Shown here: one piece after another, positions 10,413 to 22,562 of the stretch | Layout: each line of letters begins with the position of its first letter | Position numbering within the stretch: the first letter of the stretch is position 1 | Source of the DNA: Geosiphon pyriformis | Lineage: Eukaryota; Glomeromycota; Glomeromycetes; Archaeosporales; Geosiphonaceae | Direction of reading: 5' to 3' | Assembly (NCBI GenBank): GCA_016748015.1 | Contig: JAAOMT010000672.1 | Location: 381,094 to 445,093, forward strand | DNA: 64,000 nt | Notes under the pieces: generated by a model | What the model saw: the letters and a program-made list of their open reading frames with translations, nothing else | Told to the model about the DNA's origin: nothing | Database searches by the model: none | Position numbers and translations under genes: made by a program

Positions 10413-10936
10413 GACAAAGGGGTTATTAGTTAAAAAAATGTTGATATAAACTTAACAAGAAAAACTAAAAAACTTTTTTTTCAAAAAATGCACTCTTTAA
10501 GGATTATTTAGAGATAAAAGAGAAAGAACTTTTTACTAAAATAATTTATAATTTACAGAATAACTTGTAGTTTGACAAAATATATCTTTAATTTACTGAA
10601 ATATTAAAAAAAAAAAGTGTTAAATTATAAAATAATACTATAACAAATTGTATAAAAAAAAATTTTCTTTTTAAATAATATATTTTAATTAAAATAAATT
10701 TTTATTTAAGCTTATAAAATTTTTTTATAAATTAATTCAAATAAAATTCATGTTAGAAAACATAAATTTTTTAATTATTTCTTTAAAATTTACTCTTTTA
10801 TATTAATATTTTGAAATTTATTAGTTATTAATTTAGTAATTGTTAATAATTTTTAGGTCTAAATCTAAAATATTTTTTTAAATATTTTTTTTTTTTATTT
10901 TTAGTTTAATTTTTTTTTTATTTTTTTATATTATTA
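10413..10936. other. AT-rich spacer with LINE 5'-leader sequence
   Basis: 10,413-10,520 is probably the leader of the - strand LINE. From about 10,538 to 10,730 the + strand resembles the 5' leader of the ORF1-only element at 20,144-20,438 (the monomer array, then TTATAAAATAATA-T-TATAACAAATT). It is therefore part of another + strand copy whose body is not recognisable. 10,740-10,936 is T-rich with no coding potential seen. Confidence 0.5.
10538..10605 (+). repeat. 20-bp-type monomer array, copy A
   Basis: About three units of 18-22 bp that share a core like AATAACTTGTAGTTTGAC. The same repeat is found at 20,144-20,268 in the same orientation and at 12,896-13,040 in reverse. Confidence 0.65.
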
Positions 10937-11715
10937 AGTAGTATTACAAATAATTATTTAGATATTAGAATAAATAACAAATCTGTAACTTGGTGTTCTC
11001 TATCTAACTATAATGTTAATTTTTGAAAGTTTTTGAGATTTGAAGATTTTGGTTAAATTTTTTATATAATAGACAGAGAACTATTTAATAATAGTTTTCT
11101 GAATTTTTTTCTTTAGTATAAATATTGGTTTAATCTGGCAGTTATGTCTTTTTGGTATGTTATTTTTAAGTTTTTACTCTTGTTTTATGAGTTTTTTACC
11201 AGGCTATTTTTAACATTAATATTTTAGTGTTTAATTTTTTAATTAATTAGTAAACAACAAAGGAAAAAAATAAAAATAAAATAAAAAAAAATAAAATTAG
11301 TATTTTATTAATAATTATAATTAAAAACTATTGTTTTAATATAATTAAATAGTAAATATTATTAATATAAATCACTAATTAAGTTGGAAAATAGTAATAT
11401 TAATCTAATAATATGAATAATATAAATTGGATAATAAAATAATAAATTTATTTAATATTTAGATAATTTTACTTTAAGATATAGAAAACTAATTTTTAAA
11501 GAGAAAAGTATTTAATTACTTGTTTGTTTTAACTTGTTTTAGGTTTTTTTTTACTTTTAATATTCTTGTTATATATTTATATTTCTTATTATATAAAATT
11601 TTTTTCAATTTTTTCAATTTTTTAAGAGAAATTCTGAAAATTCTTATTCTATTATGTCTATTTCTTATTGGCTGTTTTTTCTAGCTATAATAATTTTTTT
11701 TTTCTATAAGTAATA
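10937..11715 (-). repeat. 3' LTR of the old gypsy element
   Basis: About 779 bp, similar along its length to 16,450-18,278 minus the insertion. For example 10,941-11,190 matches 16,453-16,700, and 11,195-11,715 matches 17,720-18,278. It also matches the LTR at 5695-6570 in reverse, including CCAAT (ATTGGC near 11,669) and the A-rich tract at 11,258-11,295. Confidence 0.7.
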
Positions 11716-11730
11716 TTATTTTTTCTTTTT
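11716..11730 (-). promoter_or_regulatory. decayed polypurine tract of the old gypsy element
   Basis: On the - strand AAAAAGAAAAAATAA precedes the LTR start, in the place of AAAAGGAGGGAATAA in the younger element; the G positions have become A. Confidence 0.55.
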
Positions 11731-14700
11731 AATATTAAGTTCTATTAAAATCTTTTCCAATTTCCAATTTTTTTTCTTAAATTAATTTCATTACTTTTTT
11801 TTTCAAGATTATTTGGATAATTTTGGTCTGTAATTTTTCGAATTGGGCATTGATAATCTTTTTTAATTAGTTAATAGTTACAATATTTATTATTAGTATA
11901 ATAATATTTTTAAAAAGTCTTAAAATTTTGTTTGTAATTGGTATATTACTCTTATCTGTATAGATAAATTGTTCTTTTTCACAAATTGTTTTATTTGTTA
12001 TAATATTAAGTATTAAACATCTGTTTTGTTTTATTTATATATAAATTCTGAATATTTAGCTTTTGTTCTAAATAATAATAATAAAAGTTTTAGGAAATTT
12101 TTGTGTTTATTATTTTTAATTTTTTCTAATTAATTTACTATATAATACTATTGTTTTTGGTAGTTCTAATGACATCTTTATTTTTGCTACTATATTATTT
12201 ACTATGTTTTTAGGTTTTAAGTATGTTTAAAATTATAAATTGTTTTAAAGTTTCTTTTTTTTTCTGTGTTTTTATATTGAATTGTTCATTGGTTAATTGT
12301 AATTTCTATGTCTAATTTTTAATGCTTAATAAGTTGGAATAATTGTTGTGCCAATAAGTAAATATTGTTAGTGATTTTTATTTTTTTGTTGTTTTTGTTA
12401 CATATACTGGTTTTTTATATACAGTTACTTGTATAGTTACTTTGTAATAAAAGTCAATTTTTTTTTAGAAATTGTTTGTCTGAAAACTCACTAAAAGTAT
12501 GTAGTTACTTTGTTGTGAAAGTCAACTTTTCTATAAAATTTTATCTGTAAACTACTCTAATATATATAATAAGCAAAGTAAAAAAAAATAAAAGAAATAT
12601 AAAGAAAAAAAATTTTTGTTAAGAGAATTGTTTTTTGTTCAAGCCTAGAATTATTAACAGATTATTAAAATTGATAGTTAATCAATTTTAAAATGTTAAT
12701 TGGGTTTTAAGAAATTTTAAGTATAATTTAATTAAAAGAATTTATTTTTTAAAGTATTAGTTTTTATTAATTTGTATAAGATTGTTATTTAAGAATAAGA
12801 TTATTATAAATAAGATATATTTTCTTGAAGAAAAAAGCTCTTTTTTTATACAACTTATTATAGTATTAGTCTATAAACTTGAACTTTTTTTTTGCTATAA
12901 TTTCGATAAACTAAAAATATATTTTGACAAACTACAAGTTATTTTTACAAATTATTAGCTATTTCAGTGAACTATTAATTATTTTGGCAAATTTTTATAA
13001 ATTTCGGTAAATTTTTAAATATTATATGGTTCGAAATATTATGTAATTTAAATATTTTAATTTTTATTGTACAAATTAAATTATTAATTGAATAATAATA
13101 TTTGATAGTTTTAATTAAATTATAAGTAATAATTGAAATAATAATAATATATGCTAATTATTAATAGGAATTATAAGAATAATTTCATGCTAATTAATAA
13201 TTAAAATTTTACTAGTAACAATAATATTGAAAAGTGTTCTTTTTTTTACTATGTTGTTAATAAAAATTGTATATTAACATAATTTGTTACATATTTTTTC
13301 ACAACCAAAAAAGTTATTCTATATCTTTTTGTTTGAAAAAATTTTTCCACAAGTGTGACAAGATTTATTGTTTTATTTTTTCTGTTATTTTGATCATTTA
13401 AAGTGTTTTTGGTAATAAGCTTTGCAGTAATAATAGGTGCATATTTCATATTTTTCTTTTGGTAATATACAAATTTTCATGAATAAAAGCTTTTTGTTAC
13501 AATCTATGTATTTAAACAAAATGTAGAGTAAGTGGTTTTTTGGTTCCAGTATTGAATATAAAATAAGCCAAATATTGACTGATTTATTTGTAAAATTGGT
13601 AGTTAGAAATTTGGTTTTTTTTTTTTTTCATATAAGTATCAGTTGTGATTTATTATGTTTTTCTTTGGTCTATAATATTTGGTAAGCTTTTTAGATAAGT
13701 TTCTTTTTTTCTTCAAACTCTATTAATAATTGTTTTTTTAACTGAATTTTGAAATAATTGTAAATAGCTAATACTTGACTTTACTAACTATTATAATTGA
13801 GCTGTAGTTTTTAAGTATTTTAGTTAAACACAGTATAAATTTTGGTAAATCAGTTATTATTAATAAAAACTTGATATTGTGTGGTTTCTATTATCAAAAC
13901 TTTAATTGGTATTATAATGCTGTTAAATTTAAAAAAAAATTGTCAATTTTACCAATAGACATCTTAATAGCTTTATTAGTAATAATAATTCTAGCATTGG
14001 CAGCACAATTAACTTAGTAATCTAATTAGTTTATAAGTTGTTATATGATAATATTGTCTATTAAACTATTATTAAAGATTAACTTAATAGGGTGGCTATC
14101 AACTTTAGCATCAGTATATATGATGGTAATTGTTTTGGTATTACAAATAACTTTACTAAATAAAAGAGTTTCTAATTAGTTTTCTAACTTAAAAGTAAAT
14201 ATGATGATAAGTGACTCATCTTTAGTAATAATTGCTAGTAAAATGTTGTTAGTAAGTGGTTTTTAATTGGTTTTTAGCAAGTTAAATCTTGTGTTTTCTG
14301 AAATTATCAAAAAACTTAAATAGCTCTGGAAATTTAAATTTTGAGTATATTTACTTTATAAATTTTATTAATATAATTTTGTTTGTTGAATTAATATATT
14401 GGGAATTAGTTAATGCATAATTATTACTAATCTTTAGTTTTATTGTATATGCATAATCCTCAGTTTTTGGCTTTTAGCTAGAATTTGAGCTAAATTTTGT
14501 AATAGTGTTTAAATTAGTTGAAATTAATAAATAGTTTGTGGTTATAGTAATTAATATATTACTTAAAATTATGGTGTTTAATAAATTAAAGATACATATA
14601 TTAATTACATTATTTGAGAGTAATAGAGCTAATACTAATAATAGTCTAAGAATAGATTATTGGTATAGTTCAGAGTTTAAAATCTGCAATTGGGATTTTT

Positions 14701-16449
14701 ATATTAATTTTTAATTATAAGCTATTCATTTTTGAATAACAGTCTGCTTTAATATATTTTTGTTTATAACAATAGTGGCAGATATGTATTTTTTGCTGTT
14801 ATTGTTAATTTGCTAATAATGACAATAAACACAATTGATTTTAGAACCAATTAAAATTTTCTAAATTGTTACAATGTTAAAAAAACTGATAAATTGCTTA
14901 ATTATTAGTTAAATATTTCTCTATTTTCTAGTTAATTGTTTTACTGAACTGTTTCAGTTTAAAATTTAATTCAGATAATCTATTTATTATTAGATTTACA
15001 ACTTAGACATAGTTGGCTTTAAGCTTGATTGATTCAAAATCTTTAACATAAATAATTGTGTTTTGAAATGTATTTGGATATAATAAACATATTTGTTGCA
15101 GAAAACTGTTGTGTAATCCACAGATAAATTAATTTAAGGTCTGAAATGCTATAAAATAGTCAGTATTAATAATTTGGGCCTGACACAAATTTCTATAAAA
15201 GCATTTTAAGTAAATAATAACTGTTTTTGTGTTATTTTGTTTAATAATAGTAAAGCCAGTTAATAGGTAATTTATACTATTATGATTATTAAAATACTAT
15301 AAAAATGCAGTTTTAAACATGTTAAAGTTATTAAGTTTATTTATAAAATTCTAATACTACAAATTAGTAGTATTTTATAGAAAGTATAAAATTGTTTAAA
15401 AGACTTTGGTGTTGTTTTAACTATTGGCTGTAATAATTTTTATAATATTGTTTAGCCAGATTTGAGCATTGTTTTTTTTGTTTGTGAATTTTTTTAATTT
15501 AGTAATTAGTATATATATTATTAATATAAATAATTGTTGTTGTAATTTTTAAAAAGCAACTATTAATGTAATTGATAGTAAATTAATTCTTTTAACTAAA
15601 GATATGTTTTGTTAAATAATAAAGACAGAGTTTGAATTGTTCAAGTTTTGTTGAGTTTAAATAATTAAAGTTTGTATTTCTGGTTTATTTAAAATTGAGT
15701 TTTTCTTATTATTTTCTTGATTACTGTTTTTTTTTCTTAAATTAGTGTTTGCTCAATTATTGGTAAATCCAAAATTAGGTTGAGATAGTAGTAATTGAAG
15801 TTATAATAGTGTTGTTAATTATAACTTAAATTTTTTAAAGTAATTACTATAGGTTTCTAACAGTTTAAATTTTTCCTGATTGTTTTGAAATAGAACTCTT
15901 ACAATAATTAATTTCATTGTTAATAATAATACAAATTTTAATGATATGTTGATAATATTTTTCAGTATATAATAATAAAATAGATATAATAGAAAAATGA
16001 CTTTGGATTTTTTTTAGTTAAGTGGTTGTATTGTTTTAGGTGTATTTGTTAATATTTGTATTCTGTTTTTGTCTTTGTTTACAAATGTAATTAGAAACTT
16101 TTGCTGAGTGTATCTTTTAATTTTGCAGTTTATTTTAGTGATAATTGAAGTAAAATTGTAATTCTGTGATAAGTTAATATGTTAAAGTAATTTGTTATAA
16201 AATTTTTTTTGCTGATTCAAAATCTGTTTGTCTTTCTAAAAAATGTATAATCTTTTCATTAACATAGAAGTTGAATACTAATTCTGCTAAAAAATAATTG
16301 CTGGTTAATTTCAATTGTTGTTAATATTATTGGAACAAAAATTTTGCAAATTTCAAGTAATTTGCTCTTATAATTTCTGAGTTAGTCATTTTTCTAAATA
16401 ATTAATAATAGTGCTTTGTTTTTTGCTAGATTATATCTTATAGGGAGCA
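11731..16449 (-). other. internal region of the old gypsy element, no readable gene
   Basis: 4.7 kb of AT-saturated sequence. The lower end aligns with the gypsy tail near the polypurine tract. Elsewhere only short open stretches occur, for example 13,449-13,249 (66 codons, - strand), which I do not recognise. A LINE-leader fragment lies at about 12,780-13,040. The upper end (16,449 down) is the primer-binding-site region, but no tRNA complement could be identified with confidence. Confidence 0.45.
12780..13040 (-). repeat. LINE 5'-leader fragment with 20-bp monomer array, copy B
   Basis: 12,896-13,040 shows five to seven units at a 20-bp step, each starting near TTTTGACAAACTACAAGTTA on the + strand, i.e. 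the reverse of the array at 20,144. Below it, 12,780-12,895 is the reverse of the A-rich spacer that follows the arrays at 10,606 and 20,269. It lies inside the old gypsy element, so it inserted there. Confidence 0.65.
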
Positions 16450-16702
16450 CTAAATATTACAAATAATTATTTGGATGTTAAAATAAATAACAAACTCATA
16501 ACTTGGTACTTACTATCTAATTATAATGTTAATTTCTGAAGATTTTTGTGATTTAAATATTTTGGTTAAGTTTTTTGTATAATAGACAGAAATTTATTTG
16601 ATAATAATTTTCTGAATTTTTTTTTTAGCATAAAGATCAGTTTAATCTGGCAATTGTGCTTTTTTGATAAGCTATTCTTAAGTTTTTATCTTTGTTTCAT
16701 AG

Positions 16703-17714
16703 TATTATTCAAATAGAAAAGCCAACCTAAAAGCTATTAAAAAAACGTGATTAAAATATAATAATATAAAAAAAAATATAATAACACAAAATAATATAGA
16801 ATAATATGTAATAATTCAGAATAGTACAAGATAATATACAATAACATGAAATAACACAGAATAATTAGCCATAACATAGGGTAACTAATTATAGTATAAA
16901 GAATGAAACAACAACAATAATAATAAGCAATAGCTAGTAATAATAAATAATCAAAAGCAATCTTGTAAAACTAGAAAATATTTATAAAAATAAGTAGTTT
17001 TAGCAGAAAAAAAAAGACAAACAGATAAATAAAAACCAATATTTTTCTATTCATATCTTATATTTTTTAGATTAATTGTACTTATATTTTATATCTATAT
17101 TACTTTAAATAAAAGAAATATTCAAAACCAAATTACTTGTACATAATTCACAAATTTTCATGTTCAAACTAAATTAATTATTTCTTTTTTCTTTGTTTCT
17201 GGCCAAATATTTTTAACATAAAATATCTTAAAACAATAATAACTTAAACCAATTGCTCTTAATTATGATAATTAATAATACTAATTTCTTTTTGTTTTAT
17301 TTTATTTTTCTTTTACTTATTTTCTTGTAGAGTAACAATATTGTAAAAATAACTGTTTAGAAATAAACTTTGTTATAGCTTGGTAAAAAAAAGAAGCTTT
17401 TCTTAAGTTTAAATATTAATGTTATCTTAATAACTTACTAAAAAAATAAAAAAATACTATAAAACCTTAGCAACTATATTTAACTAGCTTAGAAAAAATA
17501 GCTCATTTATATAAATAGCAAACAACCAAATCATCTTTTTGTGTTTTATAACCAAAAAACTTTACAGATAAATTTATATCTATAGCAGACTTTTAGAGAT
17601 TAATAACTCTAATACACTATATATATCTATAAAAAAAAACTTTAAGCTTTCTATACCCAAACTCAAAGCACTAAACATTATTATCACATTTTACCAAGTT
17701 TATTTGTAATAATA
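16703..17714. mobile_element. 1.0-kb insertion with short inverted ends in the 5' LTR
   Basis: This stretch is absent from the partner LTR at the matching place (about 11,190). Its ends are weakly inverted: TATTATTCAAATAG at the left and, in reverse complement, TATTATTACAAATAAAC at the right. No ORF of useful length is present, so it is a non-autonomous element or a decayed one. A target-site duplication could not be fixed by eye. Confidence 0.5.
16781..16890. repeat. 10-bp periodic array (ATAAYAYRGA)
   Basis: Eleven successive 10-mers begin ATAA, ATAG or GTAA with exact 10-bp spacing, for example ATAATATAGA, ATAATATGTA, ATAACATGAA, ATAACACAGA. It lies in the left part of the insertion at 16,703-17,714. 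Confidence 0.75.
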
Positions 17715-18278
17715 AATCTTTTACCAAACTATTCCTAATATTAATATTTCAGCACTTAATTTTTTAATCAATTAATAAATTACAATAAAACAAAAGAAAA
17801 AAAAAGAAAAAAAAAATAAGAAATTAGTATCTTGTTAATAGCTATAATTAAAAGTTATTGTTTCAATATAGTTAAATAACAAATATTATTAGTATGAGTT
17901 GATAATAAAATTGGAGAATAATAATTTTTAATTAAATAAGAAAAATATTATAAATTAAATAATAACTGATAATTTTATAATATTTAAATAATTTTAATTT
18001 AAGATATAAAAAATTATCTTTTGGAGAAAAAGATAGATTATAAATATTTATTGTTAACTAACTATTTGTTTTGAACTTCTTGTTTGCTTTTTCTTATTTT
18101 TGATATTATTGCTATATATATATAAATTTTATTATATAAAATTTCTTGAGAAAAATTCTGGAATTCTGGAATTCTGCAATTTTTGTTAAAAAAATTCTAA
18201 AATTTTCTATTCTATTATGTCTAATTCTTATTGGCTATTTTCTCTAACTATTATAATCTCTATTTTCTGTGAGTAATA

Positions 18279-19100
18279 ATGAAAACATTATTTATAGATA
18301 TAAATACTAAATTGAATTATTATTTAATTAAGGAACATATTTTGTAAACAATCTAATACAAAAAATTTGTGAAAAATTTAATATTAAGAAACTTTTATTT
18401 TTATTTTACTATTTACAAATAAATAGACTTATAAAATATTTTAATAGAACACTTTGTAAATCACTAGCCAAAATTTCAATAAATTTTGAACAAAAATAAG
18501 ATTTTTTTATTTTATTAGTATTATTAATATATGAAATATTAAAATAAAACACATATTATTTGACTTAATTTATAGTAAAACAGCAATATTACTAATTAGC
18601 TTTACAATAAAATTCTATTTAGTTCAATTAATTACAGAAAACAATTTTTAAAAAACATTACAAAAAAAACCTATATACTTTTTAATATACTAAAAAAAAT
18701 AACAAATTGTAATTATTTACATAGAATATTCTTAAGCTCAATAAAAAAAATAGTATAACAACAAATTATTGCTTATTACCAATAAATTTAAATTTAAAAA
18801 CAAAGTTTTCTTATATAAAATTAAGGCTAAAAAACAATAGAATAGAAAATTTGATTATAAATAAAATAGATTATTTTATATACACAAATTTATAAAAAAT
18901 AAATTATACAAATTAAAACTTAATAATAAGATTTTAAAAGAAGTCATACATAATAATAAACTTAAGCACTACTATTTTAGAATCAATTTTAAACTTTTTA
19001 TTTCACAAGTTAGTATACAATTCTTTTTAATTAACTCTAAAGATATTTTCTAAAATTTAAAACCAATAATTATTATTAAATAACTTCCAAATTTAAACAT
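18279..19100 (+). pseudogene. fragment of a third gypsy integrase
   Basis: The + strand aligns, with heavy C-to-T/G-to-A loss, to the integrase at about 4180-4990: AATTATTATTTAATTAAGGAAC near 18,314 against the S-D-Q-G-T region, TTTAATAGAACACTTTGTAA (18,440) against TTTAATAGAATATTGTGTAA (4334), and AAAACAGCAATATTACTAATT (18,576) against the 4483 region. It starts exactly at the outer end of the old gypsy LTR, so that element probably inserted in this integrase. Confidence 0.65.
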
Positions 19101-20143
19101 TTAATATTTAAATTATTTTATTTTATCTTTATATTAGTAAAAATAACTTTACAAAAATAATTAAAACTATATAAAAAAGCAAAACAAAAATAATATAAAA
19201 ACTAACATACCAAAAAATAATTTTATTACTTTTTTACTTTTTAGTTAGTTTATTATAACTATTTTCTAAAATATTCAACAATTATTTTAAAAATTAATGT
19301 TAGTCTTAAAAATACTACTTAAATTATTTATAATTATTACTAAAAAACATATTAATTATATTTAAACAGAATCTATTACAATTTTAACTACAAATTCATA
19401 AAATTAACACTCTTAAAAAAAATACAAGAAGCTATTCTGAAGTTTATTTACTAAAACTTTTAAAGCAAGCTTTAAAAAAAATTTAATGTTTATCTTTATT
19501 AATATTTTTTAAATATTACAATTTAACAAAAACTTTAATAATGTTTTAATAAATAAAACAATAAATACATTCTAATTTATAAATATTTTTATATTGAAAA
19601 AACACTTTATGAAAAAAAACTAAAATTTGAAACAGCAAACTTTATATCTAAAACTATTTAGAAACAATTCTACAATAAATTTTAAACAATAATTAAATCA
19701 ACAAATATCTATTACAAATTTAGAACGTTTTTAAACTTTATAACTTATTTTATATTTGTTAAAATATTTTATAAAACTCAATTTTACAATCTTTAAAGAT
19801 TTAATATATTGAAAAGCTTACAAAATAAAATTTTAACAATTTTTAAACCAAATTATTTCAATAATTTTGGATTATTATCTGGAAATTACAAATAATATTT
19901 GGACTTTAATAAAACTCAGTCTTAAAAAAAAGATTATATTATTAATTAAAATTTAAAATATTAATTAACATAAAATTATCTTTAAAATTTTTATCAATTA
20001 TTAGTTTATATTATTGTTTTAATTTATTACTTATTATCTTATTAAAATTATTTATATTATTATTTAATTAATAATCTGATTTGTATAGAATACAAATATA
20101 ACTAAATTATGATGATTAGATTATATAATATATTAAATTATAT
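19101..20143. other. AT-saturated sequence, probably gypsy tail
   Basis: It follows the integrase fragment and may be its post-integrase tail, but I could not align it with confidence to 4990-5690. No ORF, RNA gene or clear repeat was seen. Confidence 0.35.
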
Positions 20144-20268
20144 AATATTTAAAATTTACTAAAATATTTAGTAATTTGACAAAATAATTAACAGTTTATT
20201 AATATAATCTATAGTTTATAGAAATAACTTGTAGTTTAACCAAATGTATTTTTAATTCATTAAAATAT
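20144..20268 (+). repeat. 20-bp monomer array, copy C
   Basis: Six units of 20-21 bp (starts at about 20,144, 20,161, 20,181, 20,201, 20,222, 20,242), best preserved as AAATAACTTGTAGTTTAACC. It stands about 170 bp before the ORF1 start, where a LINE promoter is expected. Confidence 0.7.
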
Positions 20269-20438
20269 TAAAAAAAAATACTAGATTATAAAATAATATT
20301 ATAACAAATTATTTAAAAAAAGAACTTTTTTTTTAAGAAAAAATATTTTTTAGTTAGAATAAATTTTTACTTAAGTTTAAATGGTTTATAATTGAAATTT
20401 CTTGTAAAAAAGTAAAATTTTTTTGTCTCCTTAATTTT

Positions 20439-22562
20439 ATGACCACGATCAAAGCAAAGAGTAAAAGAGCTGCACTTGATATCTGTCCTGAGATATCTAA
20501 TAAAATTTCAACCAGAGGAGCTCTCTCTGTTGTAGAAGCAACTAGGCAAAACGTTTTAGAAGTTTTCCCCCTACCCAGTAATCGTGATAAGCTGCCTTTG
20601 GTAGCCACTGAAGCAACTTTCTCATCTTTGGCTGGTTTCTCATCAGTCAAAATTCCCTCAAAGAAACACACCTGGGTTAGTCCCAGTGTTGCTTCCACCC
20701 CAACCAAGAGCCCAAAAGTTTTTAATAATAGACCAGTGAATAAGCTGGTCTTTCCCTCTATAGATTCAACACCTAGTGCTTCTAGCACCACCTCTTCAAA
20801 AAAAATAGTCAAAAACACCAGAAGTTCAGAAAAGTGGGAGCAGTTGCTTGTTTTTACTATTGTTATACTGAATCCCTTTGTGGTTCCCAATGAGATCTTA
20901 GATGAAATCTCCATAGCATCATCCAGCATGTTATCCAAGATGGGCCAAGATCAACCACTGGCTGTGTTGCCAAATGTGGTGTCTTCTAACAGATCATCAC
21001 TGGTTTTAGAAGCAAAACAATCTTCTTCTGTTGGGTCACCTGTTCTTGGAAACTGGGCTGATCAAATGGAAACTGATTCATCTTCTCTTTTAGTTTTTGG
21101 TGCTACTTCTGGTGGTGCTTGAGAAACTATTACTAGTCGTCAAAGGTTTACTGGGTGAGTGGTCTCCACTCTGGTGCCTAGTGCTACTTTTAGATTCAAA
21201 TTGGCTCATGTTAAGGCTGTTTTTCAGTCTGTGCATGGTTTCTTGGGTGCTAAATCTGTTTCAAAAGATAATGTGAAGCTTTTCTGTGTGGAGTTTGCTT
21301 CTCAACAATCTTTGGAAGCTGCATTTCTGGTTGAGCTTACAAGCTTTGTCCATTTGGCCACTCTTAAAATTGCCAAGTCTTTGGTGGTTTCTGAATCTGG
21401 TTCCTCTCCTGCTGCTATTGTGCTGTGTGATGTGCCTTTGGGTGTATCTGCTGCTGACGTTAAGTTGGCTCTCAGTGTGTTTGGTAGTGTTGCTTGTGTT
21501 GTGCTGAAGCCTGCTGGCATTTGGCAGTACGTGGTGGTTTATTTTGATAAATTAGACTCTGTTGTGTTTGTCTTGAAGCATTGGTCAGTCTTGATGGACA
21601 AGGATAGTGTTAGAATCCTTCCTCTGGTGAATCAAAATGAGACTATTTTGTCTCGTGATAAGTTTAAGGCCAAATTGGTCAATCTTCTCCCTGGCTGTAC
21701 TGCCTTTGAAATCAGTAATATGATTTTTTAGATTGGTAGTTGAACATGTTTCATCCCTCGTTCTTCTAATTCTGGTCATTGTTTCCGATTTGCTTTGGTT
21801 ATGTTTGACTTTCAAGACGATTTGAATTCTGCTGTGGTCAAGACTAGTACTTTAAGGAAATGCCATATCTGGTGGGAAACTCCTTGCTGCCGGCGCTGCT
21901 TTAGGTGTTAAGAAATGGGCCATCTGGTCATGGATTGCAAGATTTCTCTACCTTCCACTCCCAAGATTCCTAAGGTTTTCAAGTCTCGTTTTGTGGATTT
22001 TGCTTCATATGCCAAGGCTGCTGCTCTTTCTGGTCTTTTTGAGTTTTCTCCTTTAGTGGCTTCTTCAGTTTCTGCTGCTGATCCCACTGTTAGTTCCAGG
22101 TTGGACTCTTTGGAAAAGCAGATTTTGGATTTGGCTGCTCTGGTTAAGTCTATTGTTGAGCCTGTTGGTTCTTTGGTTGCTTTGGTGTCTCGTCTTTTTG
22201 ATGATAATGCCATTAAGGCTGTTTAGATTGAGAAAGATATTGTTTCCATGAAAAGTGCTGCTAACAATTTTGCTAATCTCATGGTTGGAGTTTTTAAAGA
22301 CATTGCTTGTCTTAGATCTGAGGTTGACTTTGGTGATATGGATTATGATGGTGTTTTGGTTGCTAAGTCTTCCTTTTTAAGTGAAGACACTATTGAACGT
22401 GTTATTGCTTTGTGGCGAATATCTGATGCTGAAACCAGGGGCAATATTGAGTCTACTAGATTGTTTCTTAGTGAGTTTATTTTTGATTCTAGGAATCTGA
22501 ATGGTATCATAGAGAGAATTCATAGGTTGAGATTATTTTCACCTACTTTTGATTCAGCATAG
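20439..22562 (+). pseudogene. LINE ORF1-like protein, decayed
   Basis: It begins at an ATG (20,439) with a basic K/R-rich then Ser/Thr/Pro-rich N-terminus to 21,121. After a TGA the same frame runs 21,159-21,731 with RRM/DUF4283-like strands (V-L-C-D-V-P-L-G-V-S and I-W-Q-Y-V-V-V-Y-F). Next C-F-R-C-stop-E-M-G-H-L-V-M-D-C (21,894-21,950) is a CX2CX4HX4C zinc knuckle interrupted by TAA at 21,909. The parts 21,915-22,226 and 22,248-22,562 follow with a coiled-coil-like S-R-L-D-S-L-E-K-Q-I-L-D-L. At least four stops break it. The C-terminal section (I-E-R-V-I-A-L-W to D-S-A) has no counterpart in the ORF1 at 8527-10,412. Confidence 0.75.

Larger units (their letters stand above)
6571..10440 (-). 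mobile_element. non-LTR retrotransposon (LINE), 3'-truncated by the gypsy LTR
   Basis: On the - strand, ORF1 (10,412 to 8527) with a CCHC knuckle is followed closely by ORF2 with an apurinic-type endonuclease and the beginning of a reverse transcriptase, which stops at 6571 where the gypsy LTR begins. The remainder of the RT and the 3' tail would be expected left of the gypsy element. Both ORFs carry stops and frameshifts. ORF order and endonuclease type fit L1/Tad-like LINEs with two ORFs; the exact clade cannot be told from here. Confidence 0.88.
10937..18278 (-). mobile_element. old, AT-saturated gypsy element with both LTRs
   Basis: Two direct LTR copies, 10,937-11,715 and 16,450-18,278, face the - strand and flank 4.7 kb. 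A decayed polypurine tract lies just inside the lower copy, and the region next to it still aligns with the sequence just upstream of the polypurine tract of the element at 1-6570 (reverse of TCAATAGAGCTCAATATTAAAAG). No readable domain survives; base composition is almost all A and T. The 5' LTR is interrupted by a 1.0-kb insertion. Confidence 0.7.
16450..18278 (-). repeat. 5' LTR of the old gypsy element, split by an insertion
   Basis: The flanking parts 16,450-16,702 and 17,715-18,278 together make an LTR of about 817 bp that matches 10,937-11,715. The start (- strand) T-A-T-T-A-C-T-C corresponds to TGTTATTTATAG at 5695. The CCAAT, TTCTGGAA and TATA features lie in the upper part. Confidence 0.68.

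Noticed and set aside
14651-14710. Stretch GGTATAGTTCAGAGTTTAA resembling a tRNA D-arm
   Set aside because: No matching acceptor, anticodon or T arm could be formed.
16781-16890. Possible CRISPR-like array
   Set aside because: The 10-bp step leaves no spacers, and the setting is eukaryotic.
20354-20938. 194-codon ORF on the - strand
   Set aside because: Antisense shadow of the LINE ORF1 starting at 20,439; the + frame has the ORF1 features.
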